From the NCBI GenBank assembly GCA_003056245.1, contig MVDH01000005.1, positions 137,513 to 201,512 of the forward strand: a DNA stretch of 64,000 bases, given 5' to 3'. Position 1 is the stretch's first letter. Every line of letters starts with the position of its first letter. The position numbers and the translations under genes were made by a program. Positions 56,465 to 64,000 of this stretch are shown in pieces. The stretch is from Cellvibrio sp. 79 (lineage in GTDB: Bacteria > Pseudomonadota > Gammaproteobacteria > Pseudomonadales > Cellvibrionaceae). The notes beneath the pieces are model-generated. The model was not told the origin of the DNA. It saw only the letters and a program-made list of their open reading frames with translations, and did no database searches.

Positions 56465-58960
56465 ATGCTGGCAATTCAATTACTCAAACGCAATTGGCGC
56501 AGTGGTGAATTAAAGCTGCTGGGTTTTTCGTTGATTCTTGCAGTAGCGGTGTTAAGTGGCATTGCGATTTTTACTGATCGCCTTGAGTCTACATTGATCA
56601 GTGAAAGTAATAGCGTGTTGGGCGCCGACTATATTGTGCGCGGTTCGCAGCCTCACAATAGTGAATGGGCAAAAGCAGCAGCGGATGCGGAAATTCGCCA
56701 AACCCAATCTGCGCTATTTTCTTCTATGGTGTTCGCGGGCGATGAAATGCATCTCGCTTCGGTAAAAGCGGTGGATCAGGGCTATCCACTACGCGGCCAA
56801 TTTGAAATTAGTCGTGTTCCCTTTGCAATGAATACGAGCGATATTGAAATTGCAAAAACGATTCCCGCGTCGGGCGAAGCCTGGGTGGATTCGCGTTTAT
56901 TACCACTGTTAAAAATTAATCTCGGCGATAAAGTTGCAGTCGGCGAATTTGAATTAACCGTTACCAATGTGTTAATTCGCGAGCCGGATAGTGCCAGTCC
57001 TTTCAGCATGACCGGTGCACGCTTGATTATGAATATTGCTGATTTGCCCAGCACAAAAGTGGTGCAACCAGGCAGTCGTGTTGATTATCAATGGTTGGTT
57101 GCCAGCGATAACGTGCAGCAACTTAAGCAATTTATCGACCAGTTAAAACCGCAACTTAATAAACACCAGCGTTTGGTGGATATCAATTCCGCACAAGAGC
57201 GAGTAGGGCGTACCTTACAAACCAGTAAACAGTTTTTGTTGCTCTCTGCGGTGATTGCCGTGTTGCTAGCGGGGGTTGCCATTGCGATTGCCGCTCGTCA
57301 ATTTTCCGGGCGCCATACTGATCAGGTGGCTTTAATGAAAAGCCTGGGGGCCAGCGCGACTCGCATTCGCAGTTTGTATTTTTCCCAATTGTTTTTTCTA
57401 GGCGTTATCTCATCGTTATTAGGCTTGGTATTGGGCAGTTTTCTGCAACAGATTATAGCGGTGAGTTTGCAAGAGGCTTATCAAATTCGTCTCGGGCCTT
57501 CCAGCATTTATCCCTACACACTGAGTTTTTTCAGCGGATTAATGTGTGTGGTATTTTTCGCGTTGCCCGCGCTCTGGTATTTACCCACGGTGCCGCCATT
57601 AAAAATTCTGCGCCGCGAACTTGCAGTGAATGCGACACAAGTGTGGATGCAAGCGGCGCTTGCATTGTTCGCGGTATTGACCCTGGTGATTTTATTTAGC
57701 CGCGATCTTAAACTCGCATTAAGTATTGGCGGCGCTTTGTTGGGCGTAATTGTTGCAACACTGGTTATTGCTTATGGGTTGTTAGCGCTGAGTAAAAAAT
57801 GGGTGGTTAATCTTGGCGGTTTCTGGCGCTTGGCCTTTGCAAATTTACAACGCAATCGCGGCCAGAGCCTTATCCAGATTCTGGTATTTGCCATTGCGAT
57901 TATGTTGTTGTTTACCCTGACGATTGTCCGTACTTCATTGATTGAAGAGTGGAAAGTCCAGGTGCCGGATGATGCCCCCAATCATTTCCTGGTAAATATT
58001 CCACCAGATGAATTGCAGCAGGTAAAAAACCTGTTACAGGAAGCAAACGTTCGCCCTGAACCTATTTACCCAATGATGCGCGCCCGATTAACGCATATTA
58101 ACGGAATTGAATCCAATCAAGAGCAGCGCTCCTCAGCTGAAGCATTGCGGCGCGAATTAAATGTTACCTGGTCAGAACAATTGGCGGCCGATAATAAAAT
58201 TCTGGAGGGGCAATGGTGGGACAAATGGCAGCGCAAAGAAACTGAGTTACCTGGTGTATCCGTTGAAATTGAAACGGCCACTGCCATTGGTTTGAAAATT
58301 GGCGATAAATTGCAATTTTCGTTTGGTGGTTTGGAGATGCATGCGCAAGTGGCCAGTTTTCGCAGCCTCGATTGGCGCAGCATGCGGCCTAATTTTTTCT
58401 TTATTTTTGAACCGGGTTCATTGGATGGTTACTCGCCCACCTATATCACCAGTATTTATTTACCGCCTTCGCAAAAGTCATTTATCAACACATTGTTGCA
58501 TGAACATCCAACTATTTTACTAATGGAATTGGATCGTATCATTGAACAAATCCGTTCGATTGTGAATCAGGTAAGCGATGGTGTTTTATTGGTGTTGTGG
58601 CTCACGTTGATTGGTGGTTGCCTGGTTTTATTTGCCGCGGTGATGGGAAGTATTGCGGCGCGTAAGCAACAAGCGGGTTTGTTGCGCGCGTTAGGCAGTC
58701 CACGGCAATTGATTGTGGGGAGTATCTGTGCCGAGTTTGCGATTCTGGGTTTCCTCGCCGGTTTGATTGCGATTATCGGAACGGAAATATTATTGATTAG
58801 CCTGCAGACTTTTGTGTTGGAAACGCCTATCCAACCGCATTATCTATTCTGGTTGATCTCCCCTCTGAGCGGTGCACTTTTTGTCACCGGGCTTGGTTAT
58901 CTTGGTTGTCGCCGCGTGGTCACTACGCCACCGGCCATCGTATTACGAGAGGCGACCTGA
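56465..58960 (+). CDS. ybbP: YbbP-like ABC transporter permease (FtsX-type, double)
   Basis: An 831-residue inner membrane protein with two FtsX/MacB-type halves. A first helix lies near residue 22, a periplasmic domain at about 45-255, and helices at about 257-280, 310-335, 355-380, 395-415 and 420-440. A second periplasmic domain precedes C-terminal helices at about 710-830. SLGASATRIRSLYFSQLFF and AARKQQAGLLRALGS are the cytoplasmic coupling loops of this family. AAGGAG precedes the ATG. Possible extraction of lipids or lipoproteins is inferred from the class. Confidence 0.92.
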   Translation: MLAIQLLKRNWRSGELKLLGFSLILAVAVLSGIAIFTDRLESTLISESNSVLGADYIVRGSQPHNSEWAKAAADAEIRQTQSALFSSMVFAGDEMHLASVKAVDQGYPLRGQFEISRVPFAMNTSDIEIAKTIPASGEAWVDSRLLPLLKINLGDKVAVGEFELTVTNVLIREPDSASPFSMTGARLIMNIADLPSTKVVQPGSRVDYQWLVASDNVQQLKQFIDQLKPQLNKHQRLVDINSAQERVGRTLQTSKQFLLLSAVIAVLLAGVAIAIAARQFSGRHTDQVALMKSLGASATRIRSLYFSQLFFLGVISSLLGLVLGSFLQQIIAVSLQEAYQIRLGPSSIYPYTLSFFSGLMCVVFFALPALWYLPTVPPLKILRRELAVNATQVWMQAALALFAVLTLVILFSRDLKLALSIGGALLGVIVATLVIAYGLLALSKKWVVNLGGFWRLAFANLQRNRGQSLIQILVFAIAIMLLFTLTIVRTSLIEEWKVQVPDDAPNHFLVNIPPDELQQVKNLLQEANVRPEPIYPMMRARLTHINGIESNQEQRSSAEALRRELNVTWSEQLAADNKILEGQWWDKWQRKETELPGVSVEIETATAIGLKIGDKLQFSFGGLEMHAQVASFRSLDWRSMRPNFFFIFEPGSLDGYSPTYITSIYLPPSQKSFINTLLHEHPTILLMELDRIIEQIRSIVNQVSDGVLLVLWLTLIGGCLVLFAAVMGSIAARKQQAGLLRALGSPRQLIVGSICAEFAILGFLAGLIAIIGTEILLISLQTFVLETPIQPHYLFWLISPLSGALFVTGLGYLGCRRVVTTPPAIVLREAT

Positions 58961-59043
58961 TCGCTTTCACGCTACACTAGGCAAATGAAAATCAGCGGAT
59001 AAACGCGGCTGATCCCGACTTCTTGCCATAACGGTATTGCTTT

Positions 59044-59094
59044 ACAAAACAAGGACGCAAATTTGTGCACACAGATTTGCGTTTTGTGTTTTGG
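59044..59094 (+). terminator. Terminator after ybbP
   Basis: ACGCAAAT/ATTTGCGT with a 12-base loop, extended by CAAAAC/GTTTTG, then TTTTGTGTTTTGG. A GTG that could start the MATE gene (59063) falls inside this hairpin, one reason to prefer ATG 59117. Confidence 0.6.
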
Positions 59095-59116
59095 CATTAT
59101 CTATTTTGAGTTTGCT

Positions 59117-60520
59117 ATGAGTTCTCGTTCAGAAAAATCTACTTCCAAACGGCCACCGCAAAGCAAGGTACTTGAAAAAGGTATTTGGGGAATGTCTGGC
59201 CCTATGTTTGTTGATCAGGCGGTGACTTATACAATCCCGCTTGTGGATATGTATTTTCTCAGCCGTATTTCTGACAGCGCGGCGGCGGCCGTAGGCGCGA
59301 TTACACCGCTGGTATTTGTCGCTAACGCATTTTTGATTGTCAGTGCATTTGCCGGGGCGAGTATTGCCAGTCAGCGTATCGGCGCGAATGATTATGCGCG
59401 TGGCAATGCTACTATCGCGGCCTACGCTATTTTCGTCGTTATTCTCGCGTTAATCGCCGGGTTGTCGGTGAATCATGGTGGGCCATGGGTTGCGTCTGCT
59501 ATGTCATTAAGTCCGGATGTAGAAGCGTATGCGCGCACGTATTTATCGATTATCGGCTGGATGGTTGCGCTCTGGGGTTGTCGGGTAATTTACCAAACGA
59601 TTCTCAACATTTATGGCGAACCCAAATGGAATACCTTTAGTAATATTATTTTGTTTGTTGCCAATATTATTGGTTGCTCAATAGCCGTTTATGGATTTAT
59701 GGGCTTGCCACCGACGGGCGTAAAAGGCGTGGCAATTGCCAGCACTATCGCCGCGGGTTGCAGTTTATTATTTGTTATGGTGATTGTGCATTTTAAATTG
59801 CGCATTCATATTCCGCTGCGTGAAGGTTTGAAAAACTTTACAGTGTTGATTGCGCCGGTGATTATGATTGCGGCGCCCTCTATCCTTGAGCCCATGTCAT
59901 TTCAGGCTTATATGATTGCGCTTAATTGGATCGCTGCTGAAGTCGGTGACCTGGCACTCAAAGTGAAAGTTTACGCCTACAACACTTTTTTATTTTGTTT
60001 GATGATTTCAATCGCCATAGGTATGGCGACAGAAGCAATTATTGCGCAGCGAGTAGGGCGCGGTGAATTTGATCTGGTTAATAAACAGCTTAAACAAAGT
60101 TTAAAAATATCCTTGATTGGCACAACTATTCTGGCGTTTTGCTGGTTGCTGTTTAATCAACCTATTTTGAAATTATTCAGTAGTGATCCAGAAGTAGTCG
60201 CGATAGGGTTGTGGGCTTTTGTGCTGAGCTTTCTGGCGGAGCCCTGGCGTACCGTCAACATTACGGTGGGGTCCGCATTACGCTGTACGGGCGATGCGGC
60301 ATTTACATCTATTTCCAGTATCGGTGTAATTTGGTTGTTCTCAGTGCCTCTTGCTTACCTGTTGGCGATTCCTTGCGGTCTCGGTTTATATGGATTACTG
60401 ATTGCTGCAATTCTTGATGAATGTATCCGTGCGCTAATCAAGCGCTGGCGCTGGAAGCAGGGCAAATGGAAATACACCGGCATAGCGGCGCGTGAGGCAC
60501 GCTTGGCGATTTCTGAATAA
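59117..60520 (+). CDS. MATE-family multidrug/ion exporter
   Basis: A 467-residue inner membrane antiporter with about 12 helices in two homologous bundles. ATG 59117 gives the natural start MSSRSEKSTSKRPPQ and then KGIWGMSGPMFVDQAVTYTIPLVDMYFLS, the MATE N-terminal helix. A GTG 54 bases upstream would add an odd Cys-rich leader. Substrate unknown; MATE proteins use Na+ or H+ gradients to export cationic drugs, flavins or polyketides. Confidence 0.9.
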   Translation: MSSRSEKSTSKRPPQSKVLEKGIWGMSGPMFVDQAVTYTIPLVDMYFLSRISDSAAAAVGAITPLVFVANAFLIVSAFAGASIASQRIGANDYARGNATIAAYAIFVVILALIAGLSVNHGGPWVASAMSLSPDVEAYARTYLSIIGWMVALWGCRVIYQTILNIYGEPKWNTFSNIILFVANIIGCSIAVYGFMGLPPTGVKGVAIASTIAAGCSLLFVMVIVHFKLRIHIPLREGLKNFTVLIAPVIMIAAPSILEPMSFQAYMIALNWIAAEVGDLALKVKVYAYNTFLFCLMISIAIGMATEAIIAQRVGRGEFDLVNKQLKQSLKISLIGTTILAFCWLLFNQPILKLFSSDPEVVAIGLWAFVLSFLAEPWRTVNITVGSALRCTGDAAFTSISSIGVIWLFSVPLAYLLAIPCGLGLYGLLIAAILDECIRALIKRWRWKQGKWKYTGIAAREARLAISE

Positions 60521-60853
60521 TTTATCAGCCTTGAATAAATCATCGCTGCTAATAAATCGGCGGTTTCTGAATATTATGTTGTACCGGTAAAACAAATCGG
60601 TAGTGGATATCCCACCGAAAATCTTCTGTGAAGTGTGAATAGAAGGCTGGTTGTTGCCGGGTGATATCGGATAATATTCACACAATAATACATTCAGGGA
60701 AGCGTTGAACGATTTTTATCCTCAGGGTATGTGATGCTGGGGATTATTGCTTCCATCCCCCCGTTGTTTTGGACCTGCACTTCTCGATGCCATTGGCATT
60801 GAATGTTCAAAATTTCCCTGAGAATCTCAAAATTATTCAGGAGAATAATAATA
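60521..60853. other. Intergenic region before the glycosyltransferase
   Basis: 333 bases between two rightward genes with no convincing ORF. It includes the C-run ATCCCCCCG near 60760 and an AGGAGA Shine-Dalgarno at the right end. I see no clear terminator for the MATE gene. Confidence 0.35.
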
Positions 60854-63166
60854 ATGCTTGCTGCTTTTGGCCAATCGCGATTTCGCTATGAAATTTTTGT
60901 TTTTTTCGCTGTATTACTCCTTGGTGCATTGGTGCGATTTTATGCGCTTGGATCCGTACCCGCCGGATTAAACCAGGATGAGGCATCAATGGGCTACGAT
61001 GCCTACGCATTATTGCAGTACGGCGTTGATCGTAATGGAATGCATAATCCGGTACAGATGATCGCGTGGGGAAGTGGACAGAATGCCCTGCAGGCTTATG
61101 CAACCATTCCCTTCATTGCGCTATTTGATTTAAGTGTATTTAGTATTCGTCTTGTTCCCGCACTGTTTGGTGTGTTTTGCCTCGCGCTTTTTTATTGGGT
61201 GGCGAGAAGAATTGCCGGCCCCAGGCTTGCTGCTGTAGCGTTATTTATTCTGGCGATTAGCCCTTGGCATATTGTGTTAAGCCGCTGGGCACTTGAATCC
61301 AACTTTCTACCCGGCACTATGCTGATTGCAATGGCGCTTTTGATCTTTGCGCAAGAGCGTCCTCGCTTGTTATATGTATCGTTTGCATTCTTCGCTATTT
61401 CACTTTATGCCTATTCAACCGCCTATGCATTTGTACCTGCATTTTTTCTGCTGTATGGCATCTATGCGCTCTGGAATAAAATTTACAGCATTAAAGATTG
61501 GGTAATCGCATGCAGTGTTTTTGCGGTGGTTGCAGCACCGATAATGCTGTTTGTTATTGTTAACCTATTCAAGCTGGAAACCATTGACTTGGGATTATTC
61601 AGTGTGCCGCGTATGCCTGGTGAGGCACGCTATACCCACATGACATCTTTTTTCAGTAATGAATTCTGGGTTGAGTTAGCCAAGAATTTCCATCGTGTCA
61701 TCGAAATTTTATTTATCCAGTTTAATGATCGTGAAACACAAAGTAGTGTCAAGGATATTGGTACTGTTTACGCGTTCAGCATTCCGTTTTTATTTATCGG
61801 GCTTGTATTGTTCATTCGCGATCTCTGGCGGGATTGTTGGAAGGAAAAACAAATCTCAGCAAAAATGCCAATCCTGTTGTGGTTAATTGCTGCATTGGGT
61901 GTGGCGGTATTGAGCTGGCCAGCAGTTCACCGCATGAATCTGGTTTTCTTCCCCATCATCCTGTTGATTGCTTACGGCATTCACGCGGTGTGGTTAAAAA
62001 GCAATGTAGTTTTTGCGGCGATTGTTCTGGTGTATATCGGATTATTTGTGCGCTTTGAAAAAGTATACTTCACCGAATATGCCGAAGAAGTCGGATCATT
62101 TTTCTTTGAGTCATACACCGATGCAGTAGGTTACGCCTACAAGCATGCGGATGCCTCGCACACACTATATGTGAGCGATAATCTCAACCAACCTTATATC
62201 CATGTCCTTTTCATCACTAAATATGATGTGCGGGATTATATCTCTACCGTCGATATTCCTAATCGCAACGATGCGTTCCAGATCGTTAAATCGTTTGGTC
62301 GCTTTGTATTTGGAGTGCAAACACCGCAAGCGGCTGAAGGTAAAGTGGTTGTTGCACGCAACGATGAAGCAGGGCGTTTCCCGCCGGAACGGTATATTGC
62401 CAAAGCCTTTAAAAATTACACGGCATTATTTAATCGCGATTATTACGGGTTAAATGCAGATGGCGATCCGGTTTTTCAAAGTAATCGATTTGAACTGGCG
62501 GACTCGCAGGTTTCCAATGGGCAAATCACCTTGATTAAACCGGAAGCATTAGCAAGTGTTTCCAATGCGAATTTCCAATCGTTTTATTCACCTGACAAAG
62601 CAGGCAGTTTGCCTTTTGCTATTGAAGAAAATAAGTTGGTACTCGATGCAGCTCAGTTGCCTGAGGGAATTAATAAAATCGTGGTTGTGAGCAAATTGCA
62701 GAATTCTGATTTGGATTCAACCCAGTTTTTCCTGGTCTTTAAGCCCGGTGAAAATCTTTCTTTGCTTGATTTGGAGCGATTGCACGGCACTCAGAGTTTC
62801 GGCGCGCTGGAAAAAAATCGTGCCTACGAAGGCAGTGTGTTTACCCACGAGGGCTTTAACATTCCGTGGGGCTTCGGAACTCATACTGATAGCAGTTACG
62901 TTTACGAAATACCTGCACCTATGGCTTCGTTGGAAATCACAGTAGCGATGTCGCAAGCCAGTGGCAATTGCGGCGACGGTGCGGTATTTGAAATTTGGGG
63001 CAATAGTAATCCGCTTGTTAATTCTGATTTGGCGCCAGCACAATCGCGTAAACTGGTGGTGGATTTGAAAGGGATCACTGTTCTTGAATTTAAAACCTAT
63101 ATGAAAGAGTCACCGCATTGCGATCATACCAACTGGATTGCTCCGGTTTTTACCCGCGCTAAATAA
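60854..63166 (+). CDS. PMT/ArnT-like (GT39/GT83-type) membrane glycosyltransferase
   Basis: A 770-residue polytopic protein. ATG 60854 with AGGAGA upstream is preferred over 60803. After helix 1 comes LNQDEASMGYDAYALLQYG, the acidic Asp-Glu loop typical of catalysis in PMT/ArnT-type enzymes that use polyprenyl-linked sugars. About ten to twelve helices extend to residue 415, followed by a large periplasmic C-terminal region (about 420-770) with a jelly-roll-like end (CGDGAVFEIWGNS) that may bind carbohydrate. Acceptor and sugar are unknown. The next gene, on the other strand, is also a polytopic protein of similar type. Confidence 0.8.
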   Translation: MLAAFGQSRFRYEIFVFFAVLLLGALVRFYALGSVPAGLNQDEASMGYDAYALLQYGVDRNGMHNPVQMIAWGSGQNALQAYATIPFIALFDLSVFSIRLVPALFGVFCLALFYWVARRIAGPRLAAVALFILAISPWHIVLSRWALESNFLPGTMLIAMALLIFAQERPRLLYVSFAFFAISLYAYSTAYAFVPAFFLLYGIYALWNKIYSIKDWVIACSVFAVVAAPIMLFVIVNLFKLETIDLGLFSVPRMPGEARYTHMTSFFSNEFWVELAKNFHRVIEILFIQFNDRETQSSVKDIGTVYAFSIPFLFIGLVLFIRDLWRDCWKEKQISAKMPILLWLIAALGVAVLSWPAVHRMNLVFFPIILLIAYGIHAVWLKSNVVFAAIVLVYIGLFVRFEKVYFTEYAEEVGSFFFESYTDAVGYAYKHADASHTLYVSDNLNQPYIHVLFITKYDVRDYISTVDIPNRNDAFQIVKSFGRFVFGVQTPQAAEGKVVVARNDEAGRFPPERYIAKAFKNYTALFNRDYYGLNADGDPVFQSNRFELADSQVSNGQITLIKPEALASVSNANFQSFYSPDKAGSLPFAIEENKLVLDAAQLPEGINKIVVVSKLQNSDLDSTQFFLVFKPGENLSLLDLERLHGTQSFGALEKNRAYEGSVFTHEGFNIPWGFGTHTDSSYVYEIPAPMASLEITVAMSQASGNCGDGAVFEIWGNSNPLVNSDLAPAQSRKLVVDLKGITVLEFKTYMKESPHCDHTNWIAPVFTRAK

Positions 63167-63188
63167 GCGGCATTGCCGCAAGCAAAAA

Positions 63189-63218
63189 TAAAAATGCCCT
63201 CGCAAGAGGGCATTTTTA
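63189..63218. terminator. Bidirectional terminator between two membrane protein genes
   Basis: AAAAATGCCCTC/GAGGGCATTTTT with loop GCAA, A-rich on the left and T-rich on the right, lies between convergent genes. Confidence 0.92.
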
Positions 63219-63240
63219 TTTCCAGTTAATTTCTATCCGG

Positions 63241-64000
63241 TTAGATCCCTAACACAAAGAAAAAGTTGGCTATTGTGAAAATGATTGCCATAAGCACTCC
63301 AATATTCGCCAGACGTATAGCGCCGATGCGATGGAAATTGGTGATGCTGCTCGCATACAAAATACAATAAGGAATTAATATCGGAAGAATATAACGGAAA
63401 TCAATATTTACCGGGAACGTCATCCTCATATAAGTAACACCTGCTATTAATAAAAGGCCAGTGAGTAAAATGACGGTTTGCCGTTTAAATTCTTCCCTCT
63501 GCATGTGGTAGAGGCCAAACAACATATAAGCACTCATTAGCACTGCCAGTAAACTCGAAATAACCGCTGAGTTTTTTGCCAACAAACTGCTGTAACCAAA
63601 TTCACCAAATAATCCGGTTTTGCCCTGGTAATTCATAAAATACTGGCGGCCTTTTTCATCTTCCCAAGGGGAAGTAAAAGGTTCAGTAATAAATGTTTTC
63701 ATATCGAACCAGACAAAATTTTGCGCCGCGTTGCCAACACGAAGTGCGGAAGAAACATTGTTGATGTTGTCGATATAAAGTTGGTCGCGTTTGCCTTGCA
63801 GTTTTAACAACAAGCCAGGACCCACTGTAATTGCCAAAGATAACAACACGATAATGCCGGGGACAATTGCCAGTTTCAGGTAGTAAATCCATTCTCTGGA
63901 TTTAATCATTTTGGCGAGACCGATAACTCCAATAACAGCAATTAATATTTCGCCGTTTGCCTTAGTCAGCGTGGTCAGTGCCGTTACTATGCTGGCAATC
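63241..64000 (-). CDS. C-terminal part of a polytopic membrane protein, possibly a glycosyltransferase (partial)
   Basis: The frame stays open from the stop at 63241 to the window edge, so the gene starts beyond base 64000 and the ATG at 63909 is probably internal. The visible 252 residues hold at least five membrane helices and a soluble loop (about 60-140 from the visible ATG) with FGEFGYSSLLAKN. The upstream codons encode TALTTLTKANGEIL, like the loop of GT39/GT83-type glycosyltransferases in which a Lys-rich turn precedes a helix. Assignment is by overall appearance only. Confidence 0.7.
   Translation of the reverse strand, partial: IASIVTALTTLTKANGEILIAVIGVIGLAKMIKSREWIYYLKLAIVPGIIVLLSLAITVGPGLLLKLQGKRDQLYIDNINNVSSALRVGNAAQNFVWFDMKTFITEPFTSPWEDEKGRQYFMNYQGKTGLFGEFGYSSLLAKNSAVISSLLAVLMSAYMLFGLYHMQREEFKRQTVILLTGLLLIAGVTYMRMTFPVNIDFRYILPILIPYCILYASSITNFHRIGAIRLANIGVLMAIIFTIANFFFVLGI

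Overview
The window looks like chromosomal DNA of a polysaccharide-degrading gammaproteobacterium close to Cellvibrio or its relatives. The reasons are a secreted GH18 chitinase with CBM5/12-type modules joined by poly-serine linkers, gammaproteobacterial gene orders (thrS-infC-rpmI-rplT-pheST-ihfA-merR-tRNA-Pro; rpsP-rimM-trmD-rplS; xerD-dsbC-hom-thrC-recJ) and a FabY-type ketoacyl synthase known from Pseudomonas. This assignment is inferred from gene content; no search was run.

Layout. 0-5.5 kb: the tail of an unknown gene, the chitinase, ybaK with an overlapping unrecognised gene, a VOC-family protein and a small membrane protein. 5.5-11.5 kb: metH, a small membrane protein, nfuA and a periplasmic solute-binding protein. 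11.7-26.4 kb: the most striking block. All its genes point right: a Fiu/PiuA-type catecholate-siderophore receptor behind a Fur-like site, the PiuC hydroxylase, a small PepSY membrane protein, DUF2271 and DUF4198 proteins, a membrane-anchored flavodoxin/FNR reductase, a MacA-MacB-outer-membrane-factor exporter and a large PepSY-flavodoxin-FNR fusion. I see no siderophore synthesis genes. It reads as a xenosiderophore uptake, periplasmic reduction and re-export module, comparable in parts with PvdRT-OpmQ recycling of pyoverdine. 26.5-35.4 kb: an LpxR-like lipid A deacylase and the translation operon, in which infC starts at ATC, ending at tRNA-Pro(GGG). 35.4-40.8 kb: an AT-rich stretch with an orphan Fe/2OG oxygenase and a ybhP-clsB-ybhN operon. 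40.8-46 kb: sapC, hpf, an hsp20 gene under an apparent ROSE RNA thermometer, a GlxA-type regulator and fabY. 46-55 kb: rpsP operon, xerD, dsbC, threonine genes and recJ. 55-64 kb: tesA, a YbbA/YbbP-like ABC system, a MATE transporter and two polytopic glycosyltransferase-like proteins, the last running off the window.

Most gene ends carry clear stem-loop terminators, several of them bidirectional between convergent genes. Two intergenic inverted-repeat doublets look like mobile REPIN or MITE elements: one between fiu and piuC, one between pheS and pheT. No CRISPR array, rRNA, transposase or prophage was seen. Start codons were moved from the longest possible ORF where a ribosome binding site or family length favoured a later start; this is stated for each gene.
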